DNA from: an uncultured Bacilli bacterium
GTDB taxonomy: Bacteria; Bacillota_I; Bacilli_A; RF39; UBA660
Length of the DNA: 52,648 nucleotides
Reading direction: 5' to 3'
Assembly: GCA_947625505.1 (NCBI GenBank)
Contig: CANQON010000012.1
Coordinates: 1 to 52,648, forward strand
The notes beneath the pieces were generated by a model, which made no database searches, had not been told where the DNA came from, and worked only from the letters and a program-made list of their open reading frames with translations. Shown in pieces: positions 8,910 to 18,723 of the stretch. The first letter of the stretch is position 1. The number at the start of each line of letters is the position of its first letter. Made by a program: the position numbers and the translations under genes.

Positions 8910-10251
8910 TATCTATCAACCCATTTACTCTATCTAATTCCTTTTTAACAAGATTTACAAAATCATTAGGAATATTATGTTCATTATTAAATGTTTTTCT
9001 TAAATCATTATCTAATTCTAAAGGATAGTGTTCTTTATAATACTCTAATAAGTAAGGTAATTCTTGATATTTATTTATAACTAGACTAACTGCGTATCTT
9101 ACTTCACTATAAGTTCCTACACATTCAAAAGGCTTGGTCTTACTATAACCTAATAATTCAATAAAAGTATCTAATAAATCTTTTTTATTGTATAAATCTT
9201 CTTTAAAGATATTTATTAATTCTTCTTTAGTAAGAAAAGGACTTAGAATTATATAAACAAATAAACATTTAGGGCAGTTACAACACCATGTCCAAGGAAT
9301 ACTTTTACTGCCAACATTACAACTTTTAAATATTGAATGATATTCTTTATATTGAGAGAATAGCATTCCTATTTGAAATTCTGATAAACATCTTAATAAA
9401 CTAAAATAGTTTATATTTATTTTAAAATACTTATTAGTGTAATTATTAAAATCATTTTCAAATTCGTATGTTTTAGAATATTGATGATTTATTTTAGTAC
9501 CTAAAACAGTAGGTTCATTAGCGCTTGCTTCATTAGATAGAATAATGTATTGTTTTCCCATTAAATAAGCGCATAAATAAGATATAAAAGCTACTAAAGA
9601 ACTAAATGGTGTATGTCCATTTAAATAGCCTTTTTTATTTAATTCTAATAAGGTAGGATCTAAGGCTCTTTTTACTTCTAAATAGTCTAAGCTTGAAATT
9701 TCCATACATTTAAGACTAGGTTCTTTAGGATTAATAATAAAGCCTGTATTGTCTAATCCCTTTAAGATGTTTAAAGAAACAATAGAGTCTTTTCCTCCTC
9801 CAATAGCGATTAAATTACCTTGTCCTACATAATCTATATGTTCTAATTCTTCTTTATTATGTGAACATGTAATATGCATTAAATCATCTAATGAGCATTC
9901 AATATGATTAACATACATGAATTCTCCTAAACCATAATAATATAGTTTTTTAAACCAATTAATTTGTTCTTCATTAATATAGCCTGCTTTAATCTCCACA
10001 TTAGGGCTACAAGTACACTTATAATAACTAATAAGTTCTATTAAACCAATATGAAAAACTAAATATTTTAATAAGTCTTGATTAATATCTTGACGTAATT
10101 TCTTTTTACTTATTTTTAAAGTAGGATGAAACGTTGTTAAATTAGGAATACAAAAATCAAAAGTAAAAACATATTCATCACTGTTATCATCTATATGATA
10201 ATTTTCATATATAAAAGTTGGATATTTTTCTCTTAGTTCTTCAAAACTCAT
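8902..10251 (-). CDS. murL: MurL-like UDP-MurNAc-L-Ala-L-Glu epimerase
   Basis: About 449 residues. Start set at 10251, where GGTGAT lies just before ATG. The central segment has a PP-loop-like 'IAIGGGKDSIVSLNIL' (about 175-190), the hallmark of ATP-pyrophosphatase folds, and a Cys cluster 'WCCNCPKCLFVYIIL' near the C-terminus. Length, these two motifs and the overlap with a MurD-type ligase match the MurL family, which uses ATP to epimerise the L-Glu of UDP-MurNAc-L-Ala-L-Glu. Recognition is from memory of the family rather than a search. The alternative is an unrelated PP-loop ATPase. It is read before murD in the operon. Confidence 0.65.
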   Translation of the reverse strand: MSFEELREKYPTFIYENYHIDDNSDEYVFTFDFCIPNLTTFHPTLKISKKKLRQDINQDLLKYLVFHIGLIELISYYKCTCSPNVEIKAGYINEEQINWFKKLYYYGLGEFMYVNHIECSLDDLMHITCSHNKEELEHIDYVGQGNLIAIGGGKDSIVSLNILKGLDNTGFIINPKEPSLKCMEISSLDYLEVKRALDPTLLELNKKGYLNGHTPFSSLVAFISYLCAYLMGKQYIILSNEASANEPTVLGTKINHQYSKTYEFENDFNNYTNKYFKININYFSLLRCLSEFQIGMLFSQYKEYHSIFKSCNVGSKSIPWTWCCNCPKCLFVYIILSPFLTKEELINIFKEDLYNKKDLLDTFIELLGYSKTKPFECVGTYSEVRYAVSLVINKYQELPYLLEYYKEHYPLELDNDLRKTFNNEHNIPNDFVNLVKKELDRVNGLIDND

Positions 10252-10275
10252 TATTATCACCTATTCAATTATATC

Positions 10276-10300
10276 AAAAAAATTAGACCTTAGTCTAATT
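10276..10300 (-). terminator. Rho-independent terminator
   Basis: Perfect stem AATTAGAC/GTCTAATT with a 4-nt loop and a following T-run on the minus strand, ending the transcript of the 102-residue gene. Confidence 0.85.
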
Positions 10301-10608
10301 TAAGCAACTATTTTAGTTTTTTCTTCTTTTTGTTCTTGATAATCTTGTAGTAATAAATCGATATATTTTAATTCCTCATTAGATAAAACACCTAAAATTT
10401 GTTGATGTCCTAACACCTCATTAATATTACTTCCATGTTCTTTAGCGTATTGATATATCATTTGTTGTAAAACAACTTTATGAGCAGGTGTAATAATACC
10501 TAAGACTTCTCTTTGATCTTTTTGAGCCATTAATTCTGTAACAGTCTTTTTACCATTTTTTCTTAAATAGTCATTAACCATTTCTTGAATCATAATAGTG
10601 TCTTTCAT
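10300..10608 (-). CDS. Hypothetical 102-residue helical protein
   Basis: No family recognised. Predicted all-helical, with two similar halves containing 'EVLGIITPAHKVVLQQMI' and 'QILGVLSNEELKYIDLLL', which suggests an internal duplication. No membrane helix or signal. Good AAGGTGAT ribosome site, its own promoter and its own terminator, so a monocistronic unit. Confidence 0.6.
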   Translation of the reverse strand: MKDTIMIQEMVNDYLRKNGKKTVTELMAQKDQREVLGIITPAHKVVLQQMIYQYAKEHGSNINEVLGHQQILGVLSNEELKYIDLLLQDYQEQKEEKTKIVA

Positions 10609-10627
10609 ACTATCACCTTCTACTTAG

Positions 10628-10657
10628 AGTATACAATAAAACAATAAGTAAAGTCAA
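10628..10657 (-). promoter_or_regulatory. Sigma-A-type promoter of the 102-residue gene
   Basis: Minus-strand -35 TTGACT (10652-10657), 18-bp spacer, -10 TATACT (10628-10633), 20 nt before the start codon. Confidence 0.65.
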
Positions 10658-10699
10658 ACAAAAGGAAGATAATATACAAAGGTATTTTCTAAATTGTAA

Positions 10700-10890
10700 A
10701 ATTTAATATAAAAGAAAATCACCTAACTCAGCAATGATTTAGGTGACGCACATTAATGGCAACACTCAACATGCACTATTGAATGTTCCTTTTTTATTTT
10801 ATGCAAGTTTCCTTGACATATTCATCGTAACATAGAAACGCACTTTTACCAAGTGCGTTCTTTATCTTTACTCGTCTTTTTCCGAGTTTC
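10700..10890. other. Hairpin-rich intergenic region, possible small RNA
   Basis: Most of the 431-nt gap between 10609 and 11039. Four inverted repeats: TCACCTAA/TTAGGTGA (10719-10746), AACACTCAA/TTGAATGTT (10761-10787, with one wobble), AACGCACTT/AAGTGCGTT (10837-10859) and ACTCG/CGAGT (10870-10887). The first is followed by a T-run on the minus strand and the second by CCTTTTTTATTTT on the plus strand, so terminators face both ways. No ORF of note. I recognise no SRP, tmRNA, 6S, RNase P or riboswitch consensus. It may be a small RNA, or just tRNA transcript ends. Confidence 0.4.
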
Positions 10891-10898
10891 TATCAATT

Positions 10899-10975
10899 TG
10901 GTAGCCTGTACGGGATTCGAACCCGAGAATGTCACCTTGAGAGGGTGATGTGTTAAGCCACTTCACCAACAGGCC
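10899..10975 (-). tRNA. tRNA-Glu(CTC)
   Basis: 77 nt including encoded CCA. Acceptor GGCCTGT pairs with ACAGGCT (one G-U). D-arm contains GTGGCTTAA; anticodon stem TCACC/GGTGA closes loop CTCTCAA, giving anticodon CTC, which reads GAG. The T-arm has the usual TTCGAAT loop, with one U-U mismatch at the stem base. The overall sequence resembles bacterial tRNA-Glu (TTGGTGAAG, TTAACAC). A CTC isoacceptor is not required if a TTC one exists. A perfect inverted repeat (GTAATGTCTTT/AAAGACATTAC) lies immediately 5' of it. Confidence 0.9.
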
Positions 10976-10977
10976 AT

Positions 10978-11001
10978 GTAATGTCTTTTTAAAGACATTA
11001 C
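10978..11001. repeat. Inverted repeat 5' of tRNA-Glu
   Basis: GTAATGTCTTT and AAAGACATTAC form a near-continuous palindrome immediately upstream of the mature tRNA 5' end. It lacks a T-run on the minus strand, so it is more likely a processing hairpin or protein site than a terminator of the sigma gene. Confidence 0.5.
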
Positions 11002-11039
11002 CATTTTAACATTAATAATCTTTTTTAGCAAGATATTAA

Positions 11040-14000
11040 TTATAATTTACTTAAGACTTTTTTCTTAAGTTCAGGATTATGTAGTTGTTTTAAATATTGA
11101 ACAGTATCATAAGATAAAGTAAATGATGTTCTTCGAACAATCTTTTGACTATCATTTCCCTCTTTTAAGTTTTGAATTCTTCTTTTTATCTTAGGAGCAA
11201 TAAAACGATAATATTGATTAATTAAATTAGTATTAAGTGGATACTGAATTAATCTTTCATCATCAATTATTTCGTAGCGTGCTTCAAACAAAATTCTTTC
11301 TTCTTCACTTAAAGTATTTATAGCTTCTAATAAAGTATCATGTTTAACACCAAAGACATCTTCTATTTTTAATACTTTAGGTGTTCTTCCCTCTTCTTCT
11401 TTAGGATTTTTCATCTTTTTAATTCGATAATTAATTTTAGGTATTAATGTATGAATATAGTTATAACTATCTATATTTGTTAAACGATGAATAATTATTT
11501 CTTCACCTTCTAATAATTGATATTTTCTATCAAAAAGAGCTTTTTCTTCTTCATTAAAACTATCTCTTAGTTGTATAAATTGTTCACGTGTTATACCAAG
11601 TACAGAAGAAATAGTTCCATACTTTGATTTATTCTTTTTAGATTCTTGTTTTTTCTTTCTTACTAAAACTTCGCCATATTCTTCTAAATTTTTAATATAA
11701 CGTTTTACTTTAGGTAGTATTGTTACATTATAGACTTTTTGTTCTTCATGGGATAATTTATGACGTATGATAAATTCATCAGTTAGTTCATAATGCTTAT
11801 TAAAAATATTTCTTTCATCTTCAGGTAAAGCAAGTAATACTGTATCAAGATTAGCTCTTGATGTCGCAAAAAGATCTTTAATAGGTATACGTTTTATAGG
11901 GGTATTTAATCTACGTATAACTTTTAAACGTAATATATTATAAGCTTTACTTTCATCACCAGATAAACAATTTAAAGGACTTGGCTCATCATAAATAGTA
12001 CCATTTCTTTTTTCAAATAAAATTCTTTCTTCAGGTGTTAAAGTATCTAATACTTCTAATAAAGCTTCTTTAGTCGTATTAAATAATTTAGGAATATCAT
12101 AATATTTACCTTTTGGTTTTTCTATATTAAAAGTATGATATTTTTCATAGTTATTTACTTTATGATGGATGCTCATAAGAAGAGAACGAATATTATCTTT
12201 ATATTCTTCAGGCACTTCTTGATCTATAGGATTAGTTAAATAATCATGTCCAAAACGTATAATAAGGAAGCGCTTATCTTCACTTGATAAACTTATTTTA
12301 GATATTATATCTAAATGTTCTTTAAAGAAGATTAAAGCCTTACTTTCTTTATTATTTAATCCCCTTCTTAATACTATACCATTTTCCTGATAATTTTTAA
12401 TACGTCTATTAATTTTATTAACTAAAACAATATGTTTTGATTCCATATTATCAGGAATAATAACTTTGTATAAGATTTCATCAAAATTTCGTCCATATAT
12501 TTTATGAAATAAAGATTGATCTTTTTTAGATAAACTATGAATAACTTGTTCTAATATTGTACTATTAGTATGAAATCTTTCAGCAACAGTTTTAGTACTC
12601 ATTTGAGTTTTTTTTCTTTTATTAGCTTCTAATTGTTGTTCAAGTGACAAAGAACCATATTGTTCAATTGCTTTAGCATATTCTTTTAACTGAGGTAATA
12701 GATAATTCATAACATATAAAGTTTTCTCATATGTAAGTTCTACTTTAATTTTTCGTTGCATTAATTTAAATTTTTTACGAATAAGTTTTTGTTCACGATC
12801 TTGAAAATAATTTAAAGCACTTAAAATATTTGGAAGTTCTGTATCACATAAATCTTCAATAGATCCATTAATCATAGCTACTTTTTCTTTTAATTTAGGA
12901 ACGATAACAAAAAATAGCTTATGATTATCATTAGGATTTAAACGATGATACTTAGGATTATCTATATAATCATCACCAAATCTTTTGATAATAACATTCA
13001 TTTCCCACTTATTTAAAATAGGTAAAGCTATCTTTAGACTTATAATATCAGTATCTACTAAAGATATAAGTGATACTCTATCGTTAACACTTAAATTAAA
13101 CATACCTGTTTCATTAATGTTTCTCGCATATTCATATAGTTTACGCAAATTAGTATCACTATTTATCAAACTACTTAAGAAACTATAAGTAAATATTTTT
13201 TCTCCATATTTATTTTTAATTTCTAATTGTTCTTCTTTAGTTAAACAATTAAAAGCTAAAGTTATACAATTAATAGGTAAATCTTTCACTTTCTTTTTTA
13301 CTTTATCGGATACAGCTTTATGATTATGTCTTAAAGTTTTTATAACTTCACGACGTAAATAAGACTCATATACGAGATCTAATTCTATAGTATCTTCCCC
13401 ATAAATATTATTTTTATATTTTTTTAATAGTAATTCTTGATCAAAAGGACATAATGTCTCAAATAATCTTTCTAGTTCTTCATCATCAATCTTTAATATT
13501 TCTTTTAAACTTTCTTTAATAATAACAACTTTATTAGGATACATTAAAGCTAACTTATAAGCTGATAATTTACTTAGTAATTGTTCTCCTAAAGGAGCCT
13601 CTTCTAAAGTTAACATTTGTCTTTTACTACTTAAGTCATTACCAAACATTCTTTTTAATAATTCCCTTTCTTCATTAGTTAAATACTTTACTAAATTTGA
13701 AACTAAATCTTTTCTAATAACTAATATTTGAAGAAGAGTTCGATTAAAAGAATTATTTTTTTTCATCTCTGATAATCTTTTCTTACCTGCATCAGGATTA
13801 TCTAAGTAAATAGATAGACTATCAAAATTAGGTTTATTTCCTAGTTTTTTTATAGCTTTAGCTTCTATCTGTCTAACTCTTTCTCGCGTTAGTTTAAGCA
13901 TTTTGCCTACTTCTTCTAAAGTCTTTCTAGACTCTCCATTAAGACCAAAACGATGAATTAAAACAAATTGTTCTCTACGTGATAAAGATTTTAAATAAGG

Positions 14001-15224
14001 CTCTAAAGAATGCTTTAAATCATTATTATAAAAATCTTTTTCTATATCAAAACGATCATCAGCAATAAAATCTTGCATCTCCGTATCTTCTTCATCACCA
14101 ACAGGTGTATTTATACTTACAATATCTTGACTACGACTATAGAAATCGGCTAGTTGTTGACGTGTCATACCTAATTCTAAAGCTAATTCATCTATAGTAG
14201 CTTCCCTATTTAATTCTTGTTCTAAATTAGTTTTAACACGGTTTATTTTAGAATAAGTTTCCACAACATGAACAGGTAATCTAATAGTTCTTGATTGATC
14301 AGCTATAGCCCTAGTAATAGACTGTCTAATCCACCATGTTGCATGTGTTGAGAAACGTGTTCCTCTTTTACAATCATACTTTTCTACAGCCTTCATGAGT
14401 CCTAAATTACCTTCTTGAATTATGTCTAAAAGAGATAATCCTCGTCCCATATATTTTTTAGCAATACTAACAACTAATCGTAAATTACTTTCTACTAGTT
14501 TATCAAAAGCTCTTTTATCACCTTTTTCAATTTTCTCTGCTAAAGCAATTACTTCTTCACTAGTTAAAACATCTTTAGGTAATTGTAATAAATAATCTTT
14601 TGTAGCGTCATCTGATAAATAATTATCTTTTCTTTTATCATTAAAAAGATAATCTAAGCTATCATCATTAGTATCTTCCTCTAATGATATATTATTCACA
14701 TCACAGTAAGGCTGAATTAAAATATATATATCACTCTCTAATAAATAATTAATATTTCCTATAAGAACATTACCTTGTTTATCTTTAATTAACTTATCAA
14801 GCATCTCTTTAATGGGATTATAATTAACAAGATATAAACAATCATCATAACTAAGTTCATAACCTATTCTTTCAAAAGATATCAATAAGTCATCTAAATT
14901 TTTTTCTAAACCTTTATCATTTTTTCTACCTTTAAAAAAATGTTGAAGATATAAATTTAGAAAAGAATGATTTTGATCATTTTGTAATTTATCTAATAAT
15001 ATTTCATCAAACATCTTTTGATAATATACTTCTATTTGACTACTTACATTATTTTTATCAATATCTTCATTATTCATTAATGACTCTATAGCACTAGAAA
15101 AGAGAGAATCTAAATCAAGGCCATCTATAAACCACATATTTTGATTCTCTACATTTTTACGCACTTTACTCATCATTTTTAAGAATACATCTTTTTGTTC
15201 TGGTTCTAAGTCATATAATGTCAT
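11040..15224 (-). CDS. Giant sigma-70 family factor with tandem C-terminal repeats
   Basis: 1394 residues from the ATG at 15224 (AGGTGAT before it; the 15236 start has none). Numbering below is from 15236. Residues 1-210 are a helical, acidic N-terminus. About 218-470 is a complete primary-type sigma: region 2 '[20 protein letters not shown]' and '[20 protein letters not shown]', region 3, and region 4 '[20 protein letters not shown]'. From 480 on are about eleven copies of an L-x-x-E-E/D-x-x-L-F/I-x-x-R/K-Y/F-G module (starting near 518, 594, 665, 740, 810, 902, 983, 1066, 1137, 1227, 1309). Many are preceded by a helix-turn-helix-like segment and followed by a basic helix. Ordinary RpoD is 350-400 (short form) to ~600 residues. 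Function of the extension is unknown; DNA or polymerase contact is inference. Monocistronic, followed by tRNA-Glu. Confidence 0.9.
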   Translation of the reverse strand: MTLYDLEPEQKDVFLKMMSKVRKNVENQNMWFIDGLDLDSLFSSAIESLMNNEDIDKNNVSSQIEVYYQKMFDEILLDKLQNDQNHSFLNLYLQHFFKGRKNDKGLEKNLDDLLISFERIGYELSYDDCLYLVNYNPIKEMLDKLIKDKQGNVLIGNINYLLESDIYILIQPYCDVNNISLEEDTNDDSLDYLFNDKRKDNYLSDDATKDYLLQLPKDVLTSEEVIALAEKIEKGDKRAFDKLVESNLRLVVSIAKKYMGRGLSLLDIIQEGNLGLMKAVEKYDCKRGTRFSTHATWWIRQSITRAIADQSRTIRLPVHVVETYSKINRVKTNLEQELNREATIDELALELGMTRQQLADFYSRSQDIVSINTPVGDEEDTEMQDFIADDRFDIEKDFYNNDLKHSLEPYLKSLSRREQFVLIHRFGLNGESRKTLEEVGKMLKLTRERVRQIEAKAIKKLGNKPNFDSLSIYLDNPDAGKKRLSEMKKNNSFNRTLLQILVIRKDLVSNLVKYLTNEERELLKRMFGNDLSSKRQMLTLEEAPLGEQLLSKLSAYKLALMYPNKVVIIKESLKEILKIDDEELERLFETLCPFDQELLLKKYKNNIYGEDTIELDLVYESYLRREVIKTLRHNHKAVSDKVKKKVKDLPINCITLAFNCLTKEEQLEIKNKYGEKIFTYSFLSSLINSDTNLRKLYEYARNINETGMFNLSVNDRVSLISLVDTDIISLKIALPILNKWEMNVIIKRFGDDYIDNPKYHRLNPNDNHKLFFVIVPKLKEKVAMINGSIEDLCDTELPNILSALNYFQDREQKLIRKKFKLMQRKIKVELTYEKTLYVMNYLLPQLKEYAKAIEQYGSLSLEQQLEANKRKKTQMSTKTVAERFHTNSTILEQVIHSLSKKDQSLFHKIYGRNFDEILYKVIIPDNMESKHIVLVNKINRRIKNYQENGIVLRRGLNNKESKALIFFKEHLDIISKISLSSEDKRFLIIRFGHDYLTNPIDQEVPEEYKDNIRSLLMSIHHKVNNYEKYHTFNIEKPKGKYYDIPKLFNTTKEALLEVLDTLTPEERILFEKRNGTIYDEPSPLNCLSGDESKAYNILRLKVIRRLNTPIKRIPIKDLFATSRANLDTVLLALPEDERNIFNKHYELTDEFIIRHKLSHEEQKVYNVTILPKVKRYIKNLEEYGEVLVRKKKQESKKNKSKYGTISSVLGITREQFIQLRDSFNEEEKALFDRKYQLLEGEEIIIHRLTNIDSYNYIHTLIPKINYRIKKMKNPKEEEGRTPKVLKIEDVFGVKHDTLLEAINTLSEEERILFEARYEIIDDERLIQYPLNTNLINQYYRFIAPKIKRRIQNLKEGNDSQKIVRRTSFTLSYDTVQYLKQLHNPELKKKVLSKL

Positions 15225-15282
15225 AAAGATAATCACCTTATTTTTATAATAACATATCTTTTTTACCTACGACAATAAAAAA

Positions 15283-16584
15283 TTAACTATTTTTTCTTTT
15301 TATAATATCATCTAAAACCTTTTTCACATTCTTTTCATTACCACTATCAGTAGGATAATAGTATTTATGATCTTTAATTTTATCTGGCAAACATGTCATT
15401 TTCGATACTTTATTCTTAAGATTATGAGCATATTCATATCCTTCTCCATATCCAAGTTCACTATCTAATTTAGTTACAGCATTTCGTAAATGAAGAGGCA
15501 CTTTCTCATTAGCAGTCTTAAGAGCATCTTCTTTAGCTTTATTATATGCCGTATATAAAGAATTAGACTTTGGCGATAAACTTAAATAAACAACAGCTTG
15601 CGCTAAATTGACATTACATTCAGGCATACCATTATAATGACAGGCTTCATAAACACTAGTAGCTTGTACTAATGCATTGGCATTAGCAAGTCCAATATCT
15701 TCTGATGCAAAACGAATCAAACGACGCGCTACATATAAAGGATTCTCTCCTGCTTCTAACATACGAGCTAAATAATATAAAGCGGCATCAGGATCACTAT
15801 TACGCATAGACTTATGTAAGGCAGAAATTAAATTATAATGTTCTTCTCCATTTTTATCATATAAGAAAGTTTTACTTTGTAATGTTTTCTCTAATAACTC
15901 TTTAGTAATTTTTCTTTTTCCTTTTTTTACTTGTGTAAAATTAATTGTATTTTCTAACGTATTAAGGGCTGCACGAGCATCACCATTACTAGTTTGGGCA
16001 ATAACATCATAACAATCTTCATCTAATAAAACATCAGCATATTCAGGTAAACTTAAAGCTCTATTAATAATTTCTTTAATATTATCTATAGATAAACTTT
16101 TTAAAACATATACTTTAGCTCGTGATAATAAGGCTGAATTTACTTCAAAAGATGGATTTTCAGTTGTCGCACCTATTAAAATAATGTTACCATTTTCAAC
16201 ATATGGTAAAAAAGCATCTTGTTGAGCTTTATTAAAGCGATGTATTTCATCTACAAAGACAATGGTTTTTTGCCCATTACTTTGATTATATTTAGATATT
16301 TCAATTAATTCTTTTATTTCTTTAACACCACTTGTAACAGCACTTAATTCATAAAATGCCGAATTAGTCTGATGCGCTATTATCTTAGCAAGTGTTGTTT
16401 TTCCTACACCTGGAGGTCCCCAAAATATCATTGAAGAAATATTATCCGATTCAATCATCTTCTTTATTGGTGAATCTTCACCTGCTATTTCTTCTTGTCC
16501 AAAAAAAGCATCTAATGTTTGAGGACGCATTCTTTCTGCTAAAGGTTTAAATTCAATTTTTTCATCTTCAAATAAATTATTCAT
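15283..16584 (-). CDS. rarA: Replication-associated recombination protein A (RarA/MgsA)
   Basis: AAA+ ATPase that acts at stalled replication forks with SSB and the clamp-loader system. Walker A 'WGPPGVGKTTLAKI', Walker B 'VFVDEIHRFNKAQQDAFLP', sensor 'IGATTENPSFEVNSALLSR', and the family C-terminal region ('DPDAALYYLARMLEAGENP', 'SEDIGLANANALV') are all intact; ~433 residues is normal. Start set at 16584 because the -10 box (16604-16609) overlaps the upstream ATG at 16605, which would not be in the transcript. Confidence 0.95.
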   Translation of the reverse strand: MNNLFEDEKIEFKPLAERMRPQTLDAFFGQEEIAGEDSPIKKMIESDNISSMIFWGPPGVGKTTLAKIIAHQTNSAFYELSAVTSGVKEIKELIEISKYNQSNGQKTIVFVDEIHRFNKAQQDAFLPYVENGNIILIGATTENPSFEVNSALLSRAKVYVLKSLSIDNIKEIINRALSLPEYADVLLDEDCYDVIAQTSNGDARAALNTLENTINFTQVKKGKRKITKELLEKTLQSKTFLYDKNGEEHYNLISALHKSMRNSDPDAALYYLARMLEAGENPLYVARRLIRFASEDIGLANANALVQATSVYEACHYNGMPECNVNLAQAVVYLSLSPKSNSLYTAYNKAKEDALKTANEKVPLHLRNAVTKLDSELGYGEGYEYAHNLKNKVSKMTCLPDKIKDHKYYYPTDSGNEKNVKKVLDDIIKRKNS

Positions 16585-16603
16585 ATTATCACATTCCAAT
16601 ATC

Positions 16604-16632
16604 ATTATAGCATACCACCAAACAAATGTACA
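16604..16632 (-). promoter_or_regulatory. Promoter of rarA
   Basis: Minus-strand -10 TATAAT (16604-16609) with TGTACA about 17 bp upstream as a weak -35. Its place fixes the rarA start at 16584 and implies a short leader. Confidence 0.5.
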
Positions 16633-16641
16633 TATACATAA

Positions 16642-16669
16642 AAACTCAATCAGTGTTTTGATTGAGTTT
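16642..16669 (-). terminator. Rho-independent terminator of the 43-residue small ORF
   Basis: Stem AAACTCAATCA/TGATTGAGTTT with a 6-nt loop and TTTT following on the minus strand. The stop codon of the small ORF (16650-16652) lies in the loop-proximal part. Confidence 0.8.
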
Positions 16670-16781
16670 TATTATTATCTTCTTCTTCAGTTGTTTCTTC
16701 TGGAAATACTTCTTTTTCAACTACTTCTTTAGTTGTATTAGTAGTTTCTTCAGAATGACTATTATTTTTTTTCTTTTTCAT
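16650..16781 (-). CDS. Small acidic/basic 43-residue protein
   Basis: Begins MKKKK, then a Thr/Glu-rich segment (EETTNTTKEVVEKEV, then EETTEEED) and a basic tail ending QSKH. A strong AGGAGG site lies 5 nt before the ATG, and a terminator overlaps its stop, so it is a well-delimited gene. No family recognised. Probably intrinsically disordered. Its composition resembles the 48-residue protein at 24709-24855. Confidence 0.55.
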   Translation of the reverse strand: MKKKKNNSHSEETTNTTKEVVEKEVFPEETTEEEDNNKTQSKH

Positions 16782-16819
16782 AATACCTCCTAATAATAGT
16801 CTTAACTAAAATCCAGAAT

Positions 16820-18307
16820 TTATTCAGCTTCTAAAGAATTAGTATCAATATGATATAGATATTTTATTTTATCATATCCTCTACCATTAGATTTATTTAT
16901 TTCAATTGTTAAAACATTATCATTTATTGTTACATTATATCCAAATACACCACTTATAGGTATTTCTTTATAATCAATATAAGTATCTAATTCTTTATCA
17001 ATTAATTTATTACCTTTGTTATCTAATATAATTAATTTATTATCATCATTAACAACTATTACTTGATCAAAAGCAAAAATCATATTATATTCTTTATCTA
17101 ATATTTTTTCTAATGAAGCATTAACATATTTATACTTTTTATCTTCTTTAATAACATAAGTATTATTAGGTCCTAAATAAATATTATCATATTTAAATGG
17201 AATAATTTCTTTACCTGTATTTAAATCAATAACACCATACTTATCATCTATACTAGCTGTAATACGATTATTATTTATATCAATACTACGTCCATATATT
17301 TTACCATTATCAATTAATCCTAAGGTATCATATTTCATTTCTAACTTAGTAATACCTCTGGTATTAACATAGCCATATTTTTCTGTTTCTAAATCTTTAT
17401 AAATAAAGCCTAATACTTTATCATCTTTTTTAATAGAAACGATATCTTCAAGAGGATCTAATAATTGTTGGGCTGATTGATAACTATATAGATATTTTTC
17501 ATCACCATCTTCAAGAACAGTAATCATATCTAGACAAGAATTATAATTAACAGGCTCATATATTCCACATTTATCATGTTCACATTCATAAACACTTATT
17601 AATTCAGAATCAACATAGAACTCTAAAACATTTTTATCAGTTTTAGTAATAATATTACAAGCATCATCTTTAGCTATAATATTCTTTTTACGACCATATG
17701 TTTCTTCAACTTCTACTCCATTAATCGAACAACTAGATAAATATACTGTTCCATCAATATTAATAATAACATTATCACAAACAACTTTATGTTTATTATA
17801 TTTAACTAAATCAGATATTTCATCAAAATCATTTATTATTTCATGATCTAATAAATAATCACTAGCTACTCGTTCTATTTCTTTACCATACTCATCAATA
17901 ATAGCTTGATAATCATTTTTTGCTTTTTCTTCTTGTTTTTCACGATCATTAATTAATAAATAGCCTATTAATACTACTAAAGCTATTATAACCAAAATAA
18001 TAAGAATAATAACTAAAGGATTTTTTTTCTTAAATCTTAAATCATCAATATCATCAGGCGCTAAATCATGAACATCTATATTAAGATTATTTTCTATAGA
18101 TTCTTCCTTGTTTTCTATAGATTCATCTTTTTCTTCTATTATCTCTTCTTTTGTCTCTTCTACTTTTTTCTCCTCTTTAATTTCTTCTTTCTTTTCTTCT
18201 ATATTTTCAACATTTTCTTTTTCTTCAGTAGTTTCAACTTTAGTACCACATTTTTCACAGAAGATGGCGTCACTTGTTAATTCATAGCCACAGTTTTTAC
18301 ACTTCAT
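16820..18307 (-). CDS. Zinc-ribbon membrane protein with WG-type repeats
   Basis: 495 residues. N-terminal zinc ribbon with two CxxC pairs ('CKNCGYEL' and 'CEKCGTKV', residues 3-22), a highly charged E/K linker (about 25-90), one membrane helix (about 96-118, 'PLVIILIILVIIALVVLIGY'), then a large outer domain. Its second half has WG/KWG-like beta repeats ('YGYVNTRGITKLEMKYD', 'YGVIDLNTGKEIIPFKYD'). Several Cys in the middle (DACNI, YECEHDKCGIYE) could form disulfides. Role unknown; sensing or envelope scaffolding is inference. Confidence 0.8.
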   Translation of the reverse strand: MKCKNCGYELTSDAIFCEKCGTKVETTEEKENVENIEEKKEEIKEEKKVEETKEEIIEEKDESIENKEESIENNLNIDVHDLAPDDIDDLRFKKKNPLVIILIILVIIALVVLIGYLLINDREKQEEKAKNDYQAIIDEYGKEIERVASDYLLDHEIINDFDEISDLVKYNKHKVVCDNVIINIDGTVYLSSCSINGVEVEETYGRKKNIIAKDDACNIITKTDKNVLEFYVDSELISVYECEHDKCGIYEPVNYNSCLDMITVLEDGDEKYLYSYQSAQQLLDPLEDIVSIKKDDKVLGFIYKDLETEKYGYVNTRGITKLEMKYDTLGLIDNGKIYGRSIDINNNRITASIDDKYGVIDLNTGKEIIPFKYDNIYLGPNNTYVIKEDKKYKYVNASLEKILDKEYNMIFAFDQVIVVNDDNKLIILDNKGNKLIDKELDTYIDYKEIPISGVFGYNVTINDNVLTIEINKSNGRGYDKIKYLYHIDTNSLEAE

Positions 18308-18357
18308 ATAACACCTCTATCTTAACTATATTTATTATAATACATTTTTATCTTTTT

Positions 18358-18723
18358 TTAAAGATGATTACTATATTCTTTTTTTATCCATGCCATGATT
18401 AAAAAGACAATAAAATCAATATCTTTACTAGTTAATTCTTTATCTTTAGGAATATGATGCCATTTTTCTAAGCATCCTCTACAGCAAGTTGCCGTAGCAT
18501 GCTGCGCTACAAAAACAGGATGTCCTTTCATAGGTGTTTGTTTTCCATCTTTAGGATTATTAACTATTAATCTTGTCTTAATAAAATCGTAAGCATGTTC
18601 TTCAATAACGCTTAATCCCTTTGCATTAATATATTCTTTATCTTTCTTCTTTAAGTGAAAGCTATGACGAAATTTAGATTTCGACAAACTATTTAATTTA
18701 TCTTCAATAACTTTACTATACAT
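18358..18723 (-). CDS. DUF4186 family protein
   Basis: 121 residues matching DUF4186 throughout: 'KFRHSFHLKKKDKEYI', 'GKQTPMKGHPVFVAQHATAT', 'CCRGCLEKWHHIPK' and a C-terminal 'FIVFLIMAWIKK'. The CCRGC and conserved His residues suggest a metal site; the biochemical role is unknown. Its ATG overlaps the rhomboid stop (TAATG), so the two are translationally coupled. Confidence 0.88.
   Translation of the reverse strand: MYSKVIEDKLNSLSKSKFRHSFHLKKKDKEYINAKGLSVIEEHAYDFIKTRLIVNNPKDGKQTPMKGHPVFVAQHATATCCRGCLEKWHHIPKDKELTSKDIDFIVFLIMAWIKKEYSNHL

Noticed and set aside
10700-10890. T-box or other riboswitch
   Set aside because: No T-box AGGGTGG-ACCGCG element or other aptamer consensus was seen, and there is no gene directly downstream to control on either strand.
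16650-16781. UGA read as Trp (mycoplasma code), since the genome is AT-rich and Mollicutes-like
   Set aside because: UGA ends this ORF and the adhesin gene at sensible places next to terminators, and conserved Trp positions use TGG (for example in RpsP and CotE).
18068-18280. Phe-rich plus-strand frame resembling a membrane protein
   Set aside because: Antisense of the Glu/Lys-rich linker of the zinc-ribbon protein (GAA/AAA read backwards gives Phe/Leu).
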